Below, in pieces: positions 35,324 through 45,029 of a DNA stretch of 64,000 bases. Numbering within the stretch: the stretch's first letter is position 1; each line of letters starts with the position of its first letter. The DNA is from Muribaculaceae bacterium. Lineage in GTDB: Bacteria > Bacteroidota > Bacteroidia > Bacteroidales > Muribaculaceae. The stretch lies in contig JAIDYR010000004.1 of the NCBI GenBank assembly GCA_029057985.1, forward strand, positions 20,647 to 84,646, written 5' to 3'. The position numbers and the translations under genes are program-made. Below the pieces are notes generated by a model. That model saw only the letters and a program-made list of their open reading frames with translations. It had not been told where the DNA came from and did no database searches.

Positions 35324-37492
35324 TTATTTTACTATTAGTTTTTCAACATTTTCTCCCTGACGGATAATATAGCATCCCGAAGGAAGCGATTCTACTGATT
35401 CGCGTTCAACGTTTCTACGGATAATCATTCCATCTATATTGAAAATATCCACTAATCCGGCTCCTTCATTAACCAGCGAAATATCAGAGTTGAGATGCAC
35501 CTCATATTCAAAAACGAACTTTGCATCGAAATTCTGTCTGCCTGTGAAGCGTCCGGTAACAAGACTCTTATGCATTCCGACCTCCGTCTCCAATGCAGGA
35601 AAATCTATTATTTCAAGTTGATAATCAGGAATGTTACACTCAAAATTTACCTGAGGATAGGTAGTTCCCTCCAAGAAATCCTTATTATCGGGAATTGCCA
35701 TAGGCAAAATTTCTCCATATTCTTTATATTCAGCATATTCTTCTACGTCAGGTACATAAAAAGATTCTGAGCCTCTCCAGTAGAATGCCGATGTCTTTTG
35801 AGGAGCCATTAATGGAAGTAGGACTATATCTTTAAGCGTTGGTGAATGAAAACTTCTCCATTCCAAGAGTTTGACATTTTCAGGAATCACTATAAATTCC
35901 AACGCTGTATTCTCAAAGGCAGCCATCCAAATTGCCGAAAGCGAAGAAGGAAAATAAATCTCCTCTAAAGATGTGCAATCCATAAATGCACTTCCTCCTA
36001 TTTCCTCGATAGCATTACCCAAGGTTACATTTTTCAAAGAACTGTTATTCTTAAATAAATTATCCGGTATCCTTTTTACTTTATTTCCGAAAATACAATT
36101 CTCAATTGCTGACCCTATATCAAAATGTGTGGAAATAAATTTGATATTTGCATTCTCAGCATTCCATCTCAAAATCTTTAGTTTCCTGCATAAAGCGAAT
36201 AACTCCCAACTATATAATTCCTTGAGTCCTTCACCTATGATAAGTTCTTCGAGATTTGGACAGTTATATATAGCGTTGTATCCTATAATTTCTACATTAT
36301 CCGGGATACTTAGAATCTTTATCCCGGATTTTTCAAAAGCACTTTCATTGATCAAGATAAGAGACTCCGGCAAATCTATATTTTTCAGATTAGTACAGTC
36401 GTACACAAAATAACCCGGCAGCATGGTGACGTTATCGCCGAATGTAATCTTTCTTAGAGCAGATGAAAACATGCTACTCTTATAATTCTCCGGAATTGTC
36501 TCTATCTCCTTTGCATTCCATACTACCTCGTTTAAGGATTGGCAACCGGAGAAAGCACGCATCCCAACATAAAATACTGACTCAGGAATCACCACTTTCT
36601 CAAGCCTGTTATTACCCTCAAACATATAATCTCTTATTCCCCGTGTCCCGGGCTTAAATTCTATGACAATCTCATCAAAGGAATTATCAGGAGTATACAT
36701 ATATGCTGCGTTATCAATATAGACCACTTCCCCAACCGGTTGCTCCGCTACCCATGCGGTACCTGCGAAGGCTTTGTTACCAACATATTCAATGCTTCCT
36801 TTTGTGGTTATATTAATTAAAGATGAGACAGACATGAACGTCTCATCGGGCACTATTTTCACCTCCGACCCAAAATTAACAGTCTCTACTCCGCTGCCTA
36901 CAAAGACTCCACGATATTGATTATTAATCCAATGATTATAGGGATTAACTTTGCAATCAACAGCATTCCAATTAAGTGTCTTGATATTGCGACATGCTCC
37001 GAAACTATTGACCTGAATAGACTTCAGATTGCGGGGTAGCGTTATTTCTTCAAGTCCGAAACAAGAATAAAAAACACATCCTAACTCTGACCCCCCATTA
37101 TCCCCAATTCTTTCTAAAGATTCAGGAAAAGTTATATTCTTAATACTTTGACAGTTATAGAAGGCTTTATTTTCTATAGCAATCAGCCCTTCCGGTAATG
37201 AGACTGTTTCTATATTGATATAATCACTAAAGCTATCGCTTCCGACAGTTGTAATTCCTCGTTCGATTACGACATGCTTGATCATATCCTTCAGATCATA
37301 CCATCCGGGATAATTACCCACACGATAGTCATAATTAGTCATAGCGCCTTCTCCGGAGATTGTAAGCGTATAGTCGGAGGATGAATAGGTCCAGTAAGCT
37401 TCGGCTCCGCATCCTCCACTGCGGGCGAAAGTCTGAAGACTGGAAAGAAGGAGCATTAGCATTGATAACGCAATCAAAATCCTTAACTTCAT
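35324..37492 (-). CDS. BspA-like LRR surface protein with sorting-type tail
   Basis: 722 residues. A signal peptide of 23 residues ends in QTFA. An N-terminal domain begins with GGCGAEAYWTYSSSDYTLTISGEGAM, common at the front of bacterial LRR_5 proteins. LRR_5 repeats fill about residues 70-600, with a less regular spacing than in the proteins at the left end. The C-terminus (VDIFNIDGMIIRR through PSGCYIIRQGENVEKLIVK) resembles a type IX sorting domain. First gene of the operon. The region upstream carries no promoter closer than the RNA element at 37545-37893, so it may depend on read-through. Confidence 0.85.
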   Translation of the reverse strand: MKLRILIALSMLMLLLSSLQTFARSGGCGAEAYWTYSSSDYTLTISGEGAMTNYDYRVGNYPGWYDLKDMIKHVVIERGITTVGSDSFSDYINIETVSLPEGLIAIENKAFYNCQSIKNITFPESLERIGDNGGSELGCVFYSCFGLEEITLPRNLKSIQVNSFGACRNIKTLNWNAVDCKVNPYNHWINNQYRGVFVGSGVETVNFGSEVKIVPDETFMSVSSLINITTKGSIEYVGNKAFAGTAWVAEQPVGEVVYIDNAAYMYTPDNSFDEIVIEFKPGTRGIRDYMFEGNNRLEKVVIPESVFYVGMRAFSGCQSLNEVVWNAKEIETIPENYKSSMFSSALRKITFGDNVTMLPGYFVYDCTNLKNIDLPESLILINESAFEKSGIKILSIPDNVEIIGYNAIYNCPNLEELIIGEGLKELYSWELFALCRKLKILRWNAENANIKFISTHFDIGSAIENCIFGNKVKRIPDNLFKNNSSLKNVTLGNAIEEIGGSAFMDCTSLEEIYFPSSLSAIWMAAFENTALEFIVIPENVKLLEWRSFHSPTLKDIVLLPLMAPQKTSAFYWRGSESFYVPDVEEYAEYKEYGEILPMAIPDNKDFLEGTTYPQVNFECNIPDYQLEIIDFPALETEVGMHKSLVTGRFTGRQNFDAKFVFEYEVHLNSDISLVNEGAGLVDIFNIDGMIIRRNVERESVESLPSGCYIIRQGENVEKLIVK

Positions 37493-37544
37493 TTTATAGT
37501 TAGGTTGAATGCTCTTCAGATTCCCCGGACAGAGCGGTATTAAT

Positions 37545-37893
37545 AAAAAAAGCGTAGGAATCTGTATCAGTAACCGTCCTACACTCTGAGGCTTCTCGCA
37601 TTGCCCTATCTATGTCGGACGGCAACCTGCAGAAGCCCACGCTCGTATATGCAATGATCGTATCGACCCAATTCTCTCACGAGAACACCGGGCCGATAGC
37701 GGATATCACATATCCACGGGCATCTACCGTTGCTCAACCCTTGACATAGATATGAAATTTTGCGAGAATTTCAGAGTGCCAAGAATCAGCGCGGATAAAC
37801 GCTTTTAATCACAAAAATCAGACAATCATTTGATTGTCAATTTTGCATATCCCACCCCACTTATCCCCTGCAGGGGCTTCTGCGATGAGATTT
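37545..37893 (-). ncRNA. roughly 350-nt structured RNA, candidate leader switch or stand-alone ncRNA
   Basis: Bounded by a consensus promoter and an intrinsic terminator, with no ORF. On the minus strand GCAGAAGCCC (37883-37874) pairs with GGGCTTCTGC (37638-37629). Inside are GACAAT...ATTGTC, TGAAATT...AATTTCA, GGATAT-GTG-ATATCC and CGGCCC...GGGTCG around TTCTC-GTGA-GAGAA. The terminator stem GTGTAGGA/TCCTACGC (37584-37577/37559-37552) is followed by seven T. Its left arm can instead pair with CCGTCCGACA (37622-37613), an antiterminator-like choice. GGGCTTCT can also pair with AGAAGCCT (37596-37589). No RNase P, tmRNA or SRP RNA motifs were found. Confidence 0.7.
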
Positions 37894-37899
37894 GCATTG

Positions 37900-37931
37900 C
37901 AAAGTTATAAAAATAATTTAATAATCCCAAA
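37900..37931 (-). promoter_or_regulatory. promoter of the structured RNA
   Basis: TTTG (complement of 37928-37931), a 20-base spacer, then TAACTTTG (complement of 37900-37907). Confidence 0.82.
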
Positions 37932-37970
37932 TCAGTCAAAAATTTTCCTACCTATTTGATTGTAAAAAGG

Positions 37971-37999
37971 AAACCGCGACGGGGATGCCATCGCGGTTT
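37971..37999 (-). terminator. terminator of the ribosomal/rpoA operon
   Basis: Stem aaaccgcga / tcgcggttt (9 bp, 11-base loop) with CCTTTTTA following on the minus strand, 43 bases behind the rplQ stop. A second hairpin gatccgg-gaagt-ccggatc (38010-38028) precedes it. Confidence 0.85.
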
Positions 38000-38041
38000 T
38001 TGTATCGCAGATCCGGGAAGTCCGGATCGATTGAGTCTGAA

Positions 38042-38512
38042 TTACTCTGCTGTCTTTTCTTCTGCTGCGGGAGCTTCTGCGGCAGGAGCAGCTGCAGATT
38101 TCTTGCGGCTGCGGCGAGTTGCTTTCTTCTTGGGAGCGGCTTCAAGCATTGCTTCGTTGAAGTCTACGAACTCGATCATGCACATTTCTGCATTGTCACC
38201 GAGACGATGACCTGTCTTGAGGATACGAAGGTATCCACCCGGACGCTCCGCAACCTTATCGGCGATAACACCGAAAAGTTCCTTGACAGCTTCCTTGTTC
38301 TGAAGATAGCTGAAGACCAGACGACGATTAGCCATGTCGTCTTTCTTCGAGCGAGTGATGATGGGCTCGGCAAACATGCGCAGAGCTTTAGCCTTGGCTA
38401 CAGTCGTGAAGATGCGCTTGTGCATGATCAGCGAGATGGCCATGTTTGACAGAAGCGCTTCGCGATGGCCTTTCTTACGGCTGAGGTGATTGAATTTTTT
38501 ATTATGTCTCAT
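38042..38512 (-). CDS. rplQ: 50S ribosomal protein L17
   Basis: 156 residues, about 30 more than the E. coli protein. The core ([33 protein letters not shown] end) covers about 120 residues. The extra C-terminus is [11 protein letters not shown] followed by an Ala/Pro/Glu tail, a common extension in Bacteroidota. Last gene of the cluster, 6 bases after rpoA. Confidence 0.97.
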   Translation of the reverse strand: MRHNKKFNHLSRKKGHREALLSNMAISLIMHKRIFTTVAKAKALRMFAEPIITRSKKDDMANRRLVFSYLQNKEAVKELFGVIADKVAERPGGYLRILKTGHRLGDNAEMCMIEFVDFNEAMLEAAPKKKATRRSRKKSAAAPAAEAPAAEEKTAE

Positions 38513-38518
38513 CGCTTG

Positions 38519-39517
38519 TTACTCTTTATCTAATTTATATTTGGAGATGTCCATCCCGAAGGTCAGGTTAAGGTTGGCAAGAAGCTCATCCAGTTCAGTG
38601 AGTGACTTGCGGCCGAAATTGCGGAACTTCAAGAGATCATTCTTATTGAAGACTACAAGTTCGCCCAGAGTCTCTACCTCTGCACTCTTCAGGCAGTTGA
38701 GGGCACGGACGCTGAGGTCCATATCCGCAAGCTTGGTCTTGAGAAGTTGGCGCATATGGAGCACCTCCTCATCAAATTCTTCCGGATCCTCATCCTGCTT
38801 ATTCTCCATGGTCATCTTCTCGTCTGAGAAGAGCATGAAATGATGGATCAATATCTTGGCGGCTTCCTTAAGGGCATCCTTCGGAAGAATAGAGCCATCA
38901 GTGGTGACTTCGAGGAGAAGTTTCTCATAGTCGGTCTTCTGCTCGACGCGATAGTTCTCGACGGAGTATTTCACATTCTTGATGGGAGTGTAGATTGAGT
39001 CGATCGCTATGACTGCAGGATCGGCATCGCCAATCATCTCGCGGTTTTCATCAGCGGGGACCCAACCGCGACCCTTATTGATTGTGAACTCCATCTTGAA
39101 ACTTGCGTTGGGATCAAGATGGCAGATGACGAGTTCGGGATTGAGGACTTCAAAGCCCGTCAGCACCTTACCCAGATCGCCAGCCTTGAGAACGTCAGTT
39201 CCGGAGACTGTCACCTCGGCTTTTTCAGCTTCGATATCCAGAGTCAGCTGCTTGAAGCGTACCTGCTTGAGGTTAAGGATCATGTTGATGACATCCTCTT
39301 TTACTCCCGGAATTGTGTCAAGTTCGTGTGCTACTCCTTCAATCTTGATGGAGTTGATGGCGAAACCGCTCAGCGACGACAGAAGGATGCGTCGGAGTGC
39401 GTTGCCGATGGTCTGGCCGTAACCGGGTTCAAGAGGACGGAATTCAAACTTGCCGAATGAATTATCCGCCTCAAGCATGATGACCTTCTCGGGCTTTTGA
39501 AATGCTAAAATTGCCAT
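38519..39517 (-). CDS. rpoA: DNA-directed RNA polymerase subunit alpha
   Basis: 332 residues. The N-terminal domain dimerises and nucleates core assembly; [24 protein letters not shown] is the conserved assembly segment. An acidic linker ([12 protein letters not shown]) leads to the C-terminal domain with helix-hairpin-helix segments ([29 protein letters not shown]) that touches promoter DNA or activators. It sits between rpsD and rplQ, as in alpha operons generally. Confidence 0.98.
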   Translation of the reverse strand: MAILAFQKPEKVIMLEADNSFGKFEFRPLEPGYGQTIGNALRRILLSSLSGFAINSIKIEGVAHELDTIPGVKEDVINMILNLKQVRFKQLTLDIEAEKAEVTVSGTDVLKAGDLGKVLTGFEVLNPELVICHLDPNASFKMEFTINKGRGWVPADENREMIGDADPAVIAIDSIYTPIKNVKYSVENYRVEQKTDYEKLLLEVTTDGSILPKDALKEAAKILIHHFMLFSDEKMTMENKQDEDPEEFDEEVLHMRQLLKTKLADMDLSVRALNCLKSAEVETLGELVVFNKNDLLKFRNFGRKSLTELDELLANLNLTFGMDISKYKLDKE

Positions 39518-39533
39518 TGGTCTCTATTGTTTA

Positions 39534-40139
39534 TTATTTAGAATACAACTCGACAATTAACTGTTCCTTAATTGTCTCGGGGATATCCTCACGTGTGGGG
39601 ACGTGGAGGAAGCGTCCTGACTTGGAGCTTTCGTCCCATTCGATCCAGGGATACTTGCTATGGTTGAAGCCTGCAAGTGCATCGGCGATCACTTCGAGAG
39701 ATTTGGATTTCTCGCGGACACCGACTACGTCGCCGGGCTTAACCTGATAAGAAGCGATGTTGACAACATGGCCGTTGACTGTGATGTGCTTGTGAAGCAC
39801 GAGCTGGCGGGCTGCCGGACGGCTGGGAGCTATACCCAGACGATATACTACATTGTCAAGGCGGCTTTCGAGAAGCTGAAGAAGCACCTCACCGGTAATA
39901 CCCTTAGTGCGGGCTGCTTTCTCAAAGAGGTTGCGGAACTGGCGTTCCAACACTCCATAAGTATATTTAGCTTTCTGCTTCTCACGGAGCTGGATGCCAT
40001 ACTCCGAAGTTTTCTTACGACGATTGACGCCGTGCTGGCCCGGCGGATAGTTCTTCTTTGCCAGAACTTTATCCTCGCCATAGATGGCCTCGCCGAATTT
40101 ACGGGCGATTTTTGATTTGGGACCTGTGTATCTTGCCAT
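39534..40139 (-). CDS. rpsD: 30S ribosomal protein S4
   Basis: 201 residues. Binds early to 16S rRNA. The S4 RNA-binding domain lies around residues 90-155 ([25 protein letters not shown]). The N-terminus ([16 protein letters not shown]) lacks the zinc cysteines of the C+ form. The 307 bases upstream form an unusually long intra-operon leader with a matching inverted repeat, a likely place for S4 autogenous control. Confidence 0.98.
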   Translation of the reverse strand: MARYTGPKSKIARKFGEAIYGEDKVLAKKNYPPGQHGVNRRKKTSEYGIQLREKQKAKYTYGVLERQFRNLFEKAARTKGITGEVLLQLLESRLDNVVYRLGIAPSRPAARQLVLHKHITVNGHVVNIASYQVKPGDVVGVREKSKSLEVIADALAGFNHSKYPWIEWDESSKSGRFLHVPTREDIPETIKEQLIVELYSK

Positions 40140-40219
40140 TTTAATTTTATCTTTTTGAGGAGTTTACTCATTCGTGCCCATCTGACTTTGCAAGCCGCCA
40201 AAGCGCAGCCGCGACCATC

Positions 40220-40272
40220 GAGAGAAAGTTACCATCTGATTCGCTTCGCCCGTCTCTCATCCTCTTTCTCTC
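40220..40272 (-). promoter_or_regulatory. structured rpsD leader (candidate S4 operator)
   Basis: In the 307-base gap between rpsK and rpsD (40140-40446) gagagaaag (40220-40228) and ctttctctc (40264-40272) are exact complements, next to other self-complementary GC-rich stretches. No promoter match was seen in the gap. S4 control of the alpha operon is known in E. coli; its operation here is inference. Confidence 0.45.
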
Positions 40273-40446
40273 ACGAGCGATCGGAAGAAAGACTATTCGG
40301 TTGAGGCGTCGACATCATTATTGTGATGGTCTATTCGCTTTATTATCGGCTTATTACTGCCCTATGGGAATACTCAAATGAAGCAATTCCTTTTTGATTG
40401 AAGATGATTGAGTCTATTATGAATTTCTGAAGATAATTCGAGATTA

Positions 40447-40836
40447 TTAAACTCTTCTTCTCTTCGGGGGGCGACATCCGTTGTGGGGAAGCGGAGTTAC
40501 GTCCACGATTTCTACTACCTCGATGCCGGCGCCGTGCACGGTGCGGATTGCGGATTCGCGGCCGTTGCCCGGGCCTTTCACATACGCCTTAACCTTGCGG
40601 AGGCCAAGATCGTAAGCGACCTTTGCGCAATCCTGCGCTGCCATCTGAGCGGCATAGGGAGTATTCTTCTTTGAGCCACGGAAGCCCATCTTGCCTGCGG
40701 ATGACCAGGAGATAACCTGACCCTCTGAGTTGGCAAGACATACGATGATGTTGTTGAAGGAGCTGTGAACGTGAAGCTGACCCATTGCGTCAACCTTGAC
40801 GTTACGCTTCTTAGCTGCAGCTGTCTTTTTTGCCAT
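40447..40836 (-). CDS. rpsK: 30S ribosomal protein S11
   Basis: 129 residues. Platform protein of the 30S subunit. The classic C-terminus [17 protein letters not shown] and the inner [19 protein letters not shown] are present. It starts 9 bases after rpsM and is followed by the long rpsD leader. Confidence 0.98.
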   Translation of the reverse strand: MAKKTAAAKKRNVKVDAMGQLHVHSSFNNIIVCLANSEGQVISWSSAGKMGFRGSKKNTPYAAQMAAQDCAKVAYDLGLRKVKAYVKGPGNGRESAIRTVHGAGIEVVEIVDVTPLPHNGCRPPKRRRV

Positions 40837-40845
40837 GTTACTTTA

Positions 40846-41226
40846 TTATTTAGTAGCTTTCTTCTTGTTAGCGACTGTTTTCTTACGGCCCTTACGTGTG
40901 CGGGCATTGTTCTTGGTGCTCTGGCCACGGACGGGAAGACCGATACGATGGCGGATGCCACGGTAGCAGCCGATGTCCATGAGGCGCTTGATGTTGAGCT
41001 GGATTTCTGTGCGGAGGTCACCCTCTACTTTGTGATCCGCCTGGATCACTTCACGCACTGCGGCTGCCTGGGCGTCAGTCCAGTCCTTGACCTTGATGTC
41101 TCTGTCGACTCCGGCCTTGCTAAGGATTGAATTGGCTGCGCTGCGGCCAATTCCGAAGATGTAGGTAAGGGCGATTTCGCCTCGTTTGTTCTGCGGCAAA
41201 TCTACGCCGACAATTCTTACTGCCAT
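40846..41226 (-). CDS. rpsM: 30S ribosomal protein S13
   Basis: 126 residues. Head protein contacting the P-site tRNA and the 50S bridge. Conserved [35 protein letters not shown] and a basic C-terminal tail ([14 protein letters not shown]). It lies 27 bases after rpmJ. Confidence 0.98.
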   Translation of the reverse strand: MAVRIVGVDLPQNKRGEIALTYIFGIGRSAANSILSKAGVDRDIKVKDWTDAQAAAVREVIQADHKVEGDLRTEIQLNIKRLMDIGCYRGIRHRIGLPVRGQSTKNNARTRKGRKKTVANKKKATK

Positions 41227-41253
41227 ATTTCTATGCTTCGATTTTTTGGATGA

Positions 41254-41370
41254 TTAGCCCTGACGTTGTTTCAACTTCGGGTTCTTTTTGTTGATTACAT
41301 AAAGGCGGCCTTTCCGGCGTACGATCTTACTGTCCGGAGTGCGCTTTTTGATTGATGCTCTGACTTTCAT
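41254..41370 (-). CDS. rpmJ: 50S ribosomal protein L36, zinc-free form
   Basis: 38 residues, too short for many gene finders. The protein starts [20 protein letters not shown] and ends in NPKLKQRQG. The usual CxxC...CxxxxH zinc site is lost (no Cys), so this is the C- form that does not need zinc. It lies between infA (21 bases) and rpsM (27 bases), the standard place. Confidence 0.96.
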   Translation of the reverse strand: MKVRASIKKRTPDSKIVRRKGRLYVINKKNPKLKQRQG

Positions 41371-41391
41371 ATATTTTGATGTCGTTGTGGT

Positions 41392-41610
41392 TTATTTGTA
41401 TCTGAAAGCGATTCTTCCCTTGCTGAGATCATAAGGTGACATTTCAACCTTTACCTTGTCGCCGGGAAGGATCTTGATGTAATGCATTCTCATCTTGCCT
41501 GAGATATGGGCTGTGATCTCATGCCCGTTCTCGAGCTCGACCTTGAACATAGCGTTGGAAAGCGCTTCAAGAATTACACCATCAATTTCGATTGCAGCTT
41601 GTTTTGCCAT
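41392..41610 (-). CDS. infA: translation initiation factor IF-1
   Basis: 72 residues, one S1/OB fold, complete. The conserved segments are [55 protein letters not shown] and the end RYK. It occupies the 30S A site during initiation. It is placed between map and rpmJ, as in many genomes. Confidence 0.98.
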   Translation of the reverse strand: MAKQAAIEIDGVILEALSNAMFKVELENGHEITAHISGKMRMHYIKILPGDKVKVEMSPYDLSKGRIAFRYK

Positions 41611-41647
41611 ATTTGAATTATTAGCTTGGTATGAGTTATTATCCGGT

Positions 41648-42436
41648 TCAGAACTCGCGGCCTTTGGATCTCAGGACTTCTTCAACGTATTTAAAAGTCG
41701 TCAGAATCTCCGGGTCCTCGGGAGTGATGAGTATCTGATGCTCGAAGTGCGCGGAAGGTTTACGGTCGCGGGTGCGACATTGCCAGCCGTCTCTTTCGAT
41801 TACGATATTTTTGCTTCCCATGTTAATCATCGGCTCGATGCAGATCTCCATGTTCGGCTTCAGCACGGGTCCTGTGCCACGACGTCCGTAATTTGGCACT
41901 TCCGGATCTTCATGCATCTTATGGCCGATGCCGTGACCACACATCTCACGGACCACACTATATCCTGCGCGCTCGCAATATGTCTGGACAGCGTTGGCTA
42001 TATCTCCTACTCTCTTTCCGCCGCGTGCCGCCTCGATTCCCACGTATAGGGATTCCTTGGTGACCTTAAGCAATCGCTCCGTCTTCTCGTCGATCTGTCC
42101 GACAGCGAATGTATAGCAGCTGTCGCCGTGCATGCCGTTGAGTTCGACTACGCAGTCTGTGCCTATGATGTCCCCCTCGCGAAGAGCGTAATTGGAAGGG
42201 AATCCATGGACTACAGTCTCATTGACTTCGATGCAGAGTGTGCCGGGAAATCCGCCGTACCCCAAGCAAGCGGGCTTACCCCCGTTATCGAGGATAAACT
42301 CGCGTGCTATGGTATCCAGCCGCATTGTCGTCACTCCCGGCTCTATCCATTTGGCGACTTCGCCAAGAGTGCGGCTCACGAGATCGCAGGCCGCGCGCGA
42401 CAATTCGATTTCTTCCGGTGTCTTGAGATATATCAT
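41648..42436 (-). CDS. map: methionine aminopeptidase, type I
   Basis: 262 residues. Removes the initiator Met from new proteins. The five metal ligands are in place: Asp in [15 protein letters not shown] (two Asp), His in [12 protein letters not shown], Glu in [10 protein letters not shown], and Glu in HFEHQILIT. There is no N-terminal zinc-finger extension, so it is the bacterial short form. The secY-map-infA order is conserved. Confidence 0.97.
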   Translation of the reverse strand: MIYLKTPEEIELSRAACDLVSRTLGEVAKWIEPGVTTMRLDTIAREFILDNGGKPACLGYGGFPGTLCIEVNETVVHGFPSNYALREGDIIGTDCVVELNGMHGDSCYTFAVGQIDEKTERLLKVTKESLYVGIEAARGGKRVGDIANAVQTYCERAGYSVVREMCGHGIGHKMHEDPEVPNYGRRGTGPVLKPNMEICIEPMINMGSKNIVIERDGWQCRTRDRKPSAHFEHQILITPEDPEILTTFKYVEEVLRSKGREF

Positions 42437-42487
42437 ATCGTCTTGGATGATACTCTTACCTTAAAACGTTGTTACAATCTATTTCAA

Positions 42488-43825
42488 TTAGAATACGCCT
42501 TTACCTGTCGTGCGGCCTTGGATGCGTCCGTCCTTCATAAGACCGTCATAGTGACGCATCAGCAGATGGCCCTCGATGATACGCAATGTATCAAGGATAA
42601 CGCCGACAAGGATCAGCAGCGATGTGCCACCGAAGAATTGAGCGAAACTTCTGTTAAGACCGCAGACATAGGCGATCGAGGGCAGGATTGCCACGATGCC
42701 GAGGAAGATAGATCCGGGAAGAGTGATACGCGACATGATGGAATCGAGATATTCCACAGTCGGCTTGCCGGGCTTGATGCCGGGGATAAAGCCGTTGTTG
42801 CGTTTCATGTCTTCCGCCATCTGCTGCGGACGCACTGTGATTGCAGTGTAGAAATATGTGAAGGCTACGATCATCAGGAAGTAGATGATATTGTAAGTCC
42901 AGCTATACATATTTGTCAGCGAACCCCAGAAGCCGGTGTGGCTTGTGGAGAAGCCTGCTACAGTCACAGGGATAAACATGATTGCCTGAGCGAAGATGAT
43001 CGGCATTACGCCGGCCGCATTCACTTTCAGGGGGATGTACTGGCGCGCACCACCGTATTGCTTGTTGCCTACGACACGCTTTGCGTACTGCACGGGCACC
43101 TTGCGGGTACCCTGCACGAGCAATACTGCTCCTGCGATCACTGCAAGCAGGATGACGATCTCGAGCAGGAAGATTACCAGGCCGCCACCGGCTGAGTTCA
43201 TCAGACGCTGAGTGAATTCCTGGAAGAAAGCTTCCGGCAGACGGGCGATGATACCGATAAGGATGATGAACGAGATACCGTTGCCGACACCCTTCTGGTC
43301 GATTCTTTCGCCGAGCCACATGATGAACATCGATCCGGCTGCAAGCACGATCGTCATGAAGACTACCGTCCAGAAGCCCATATCCACGTAGCCTCCGGCC
43401 GCTGTCACCTGATATTTCAGATTCATCAGATACGCCGGACCCTGAAGAAGCAGGATAAGAACTGTGAGATAACGGGTATACTGGTTGAGCTTCATTCGGC
43501 CGCTCTCACCCTCACGCTGCATCTTCTGGAATGCGGGAAGCACCATGCCGAGCAACTGAATTACGATCGATGCCGTAATATAGGGCATGATACCGAGGGC
43601 GAAAATTGAAGCCTGGGAGAATGCGCCGCCCGAGAACATATCGAGAAGCTGCATCAGGCCATCCGAAGTGAAGTTCTTCAGCGCCATGAGTGAATCCGGG
43701 TTGATGCCCGGAAGGACTACATAGCAACCGAAGCGGTAGATCACCACAAGCAGCAGAGTGATGCCGATGCGGTGACGCAGATCTTCTACGCTCCAGATAT
43801 TTTTAATTGTTTGAGAGAATCCCAT
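42488..43825 (-). CDS. secY: preprotein translocase subunit SecY
   Basis: 445 residues with ten transmembrane helices, the channel of Sec export. The plug and gate regions are recognisable (DMFSGGAFSQASIFALGIMPYITASIVIQLL, and NGISFIILIGIIARLP). The cytosolic loop with KVPVQYAKRVVG binds the ribosome or SecA. It starts 10 bases after the rplO stop. Confidence 0.98.
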   Translation of the reverse strand: MGFSQTIKNIWSVEDLRHRIGITLLLVVIYRFGCYVVLPGINPDSLMALKNFTSDGLMQLLDMFSGGAFSQASIFALGIMPYITASIVIQLLGMVLPAFQKMQREGESGRMKLNQYTRYLTVLILLLQGPAYLMNLKYQVTAAGGYVDMGFWTVVFMTIVLAAGSMFIMWLGERIDQKGVGNGISFIILIGIIARLPEAFFQEFTQRLMNSAGGGLVIFLLEIVILLAVIAGAVLLVQGTRKVPVQYAKRVVGNKQYGGARQYIPLKVNAAGVMPIIFAQAIMFIPVTVAGFSTSHTGFWGSLTNMYSWTYNIIYFLMIVAFTYFYTAITVRPQQMAEDMKRNNGFIPGIKPGKPTVEYLDSIMSRITLPGSIFLGIVAILPSIAYVCGLNRSFAQFFGGTSLLILVGVILDTLRIIEGHLLMRHYDGLMKDGRIQGRTTGKGVF

Positions 43826-43835
43826 TTTATGTCAG

Positions 43836-44282
43836 TTATTTTTTGACCACGCTTCCGCCGGCTGCCGTGATGGCTTCTTCCGCCTTTTTGGAGAACGCGT
43901 CAGCTTCGACTTCAAGTTTACGAGTGAGCTCGCCGTTGCCGAGAATCTTTACGAGGCAATTCTTAGCCACGAGGCCGGCGTTGCGGAGTTCCTCCACGCC
44001 GATCTTTTCGAGATTCTGCGCTGCTGCAAGAGCTTCGAGAGCATCAAGGTTAATAGCCTTGTACTCTTTGCGATTGATATTCTTGAAGCCGAATTTGGGG
44101 ACACGGCGCTGAAGAGGCATCTGGCCACCTTCGAAGCCGATTTTGCGACTGTAGCCCGAACGGGATTTCGCACCTTTGTGACCGCGGGTCGAAGTGCCAC
44201 CGTAGCCGGAGCCGGGACCGCGACCTATGCGTTTGTTCTTCTTATTGCTGCCGGGAGCGGGTTGAAGATTATGAAGTTCCAT
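43836..44282 (-). CDS. rplO: 50S ribosomal protein L15
   Basis: 148 residues. The Gly/Arg-rich N-terminal tail GRGPGSGYGGTSTRGHKG and the LPKFGF-like GQMPLQRRVPKFGFKN are diagnostic. It binds 23S rRNA near the peptidyl transferase region late in assembly. Confidence 0.98.
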   Translation of the reverse strand: MELHNLQPAPGSNKKNKRIGRGPGSGYGGTSTRGHKGAKSRSGYSRKIGFEGGQMPLQRRVPKFGFKNINRKEYKAINLDALEALAAAQNLEKIGVEELRNAGLVAKNCLVKILGNGELTRKLEVEADAFSKKAEEAITAAGGSVVKK

Positions 44283-44308
44283 TTTCTTGCTTACTTTAGA
44301 TCTGATTG

Positions 44309-44488
44309 TTAGAGAGTTGTCACTGCTACAAGATGACTTACAGCCTTTACCATGCCGCGAATTGAAGCATTGTCCTCATGGACTACTGTCTGATTCATCT
44401 TCTTAAGGCCGAGAGCGTCCAGTGTGCGCTTCTGCACAGCCGGGCAGTTGATGCGGCTCTTGATCTGTTTGATTGCTATCTGTGCCAT
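44309..44488 (-). CDS. rpmD: 50S ribosomal protein L30
   Basis: 59 residues, below common length cut-offs. It starts [19 protein letters not shown] and continues through [13 protein letters not shown] and the typical DNASIRGMV motif. It is at the expected place between rpsE (14 bases) and rplO (26 bases). Confidence 0.97.
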   Translation of the reverse strand: MAQIAIKQIKSRINCPAVQKRTLDALGLKKMNQTVVHEDNASIRGMVKAVSHLVAVTTL

Positions 44489-44502
44489 TTCGGATCTTGA
44501 TC

Positions 44503-45021
44503 TTATTTGCCGTTAAACACTTTTTCGACCGGAATACCGCGCACTGCAGCAACCTGCGCCGGCGAGCGAAGTTCGCCAAGTGCTTCGATAGTGGCCTTTA
44601 CAAGGTTGTGGGGGTTGGAAGAACCCTTTGATTTTGCAAGCACGTCAGTGATGCCTACGCTTTCAAGCACAGCACGCATTGCGCCGCCGGCCTTTACTCC
44701 GGTACCCTCGGAAGCAGGCTTCAGGAAGACGCGTGAACCGCCGAACTTCGCTGCCTGTTCGTGAGGAATTGTGCCTTTGTGAACCGGCACACGGATAAGA
44801 TTCTTCTTGGCTGCGTCTACGCCCTTGGCGATAGCGGCCTGCACTTCATTGGCTTTGCCGAGGCCCCAGCCTACTACGCCGTCTTCATTGCCGACTACGA
44901 CGATGGCTGCGAAACTGAAAGCGCGTCCGCCTTTTGTAACCTTGGTCACACGGTTGATGGCCACGAGACGGTCCTTCAGATCGAGATCATTAGTGGATTT
45001 TACTCTATTTGTCTTTGCCAT
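44503..45021 (-). CDS. rpsE: 30S ribosomal protein S5
   Basis: 172 residues. The double-stranded RNA-binding-like N-terminal domain ([23 protein letters not shown]) is followed by the S5 C-terminal domain ([17 protein letters not shown]). It takes part in decoding fidelity; spectinomycin-resistance changes map to the N-terminal loop in other bacteria. Confidence 0.98.
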   Translation of the reverse strand: MAKTNRVKSTNDLDLKDRLVAINRVTKVTKGGRAFSFAAIVVVGNEDGVVGWGLGKANEVQAAIAKGVDAAKKNLIRVPVHKGTIPHEQAAKFGGSRVFLKPASEGTGVKAGGAMRAVLESVGITDVLAKSKGSSNPHNLVKATIEALGELRSPAQVAAVRGIPVEKVFNGK

Positions 45022-45029
45022 GATTTCTT

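Noticed and set aside
37545..37893. identification of the structured RNA as RNase P RNA, tmRNA or SRP RNA
   Set aside because: The conserved RNase P core, a tmRNA tag reading frame with tRNA-like ends, and the SRP GGAA-loop motif are all missing.
42128..43195. 355-codon ORF on the plus strand opposite map and secY
   Set aside because: It is the antisense shadow of two unambiguous conserved genes; its product is Asp/His/Cys-rich without any family resemblance.
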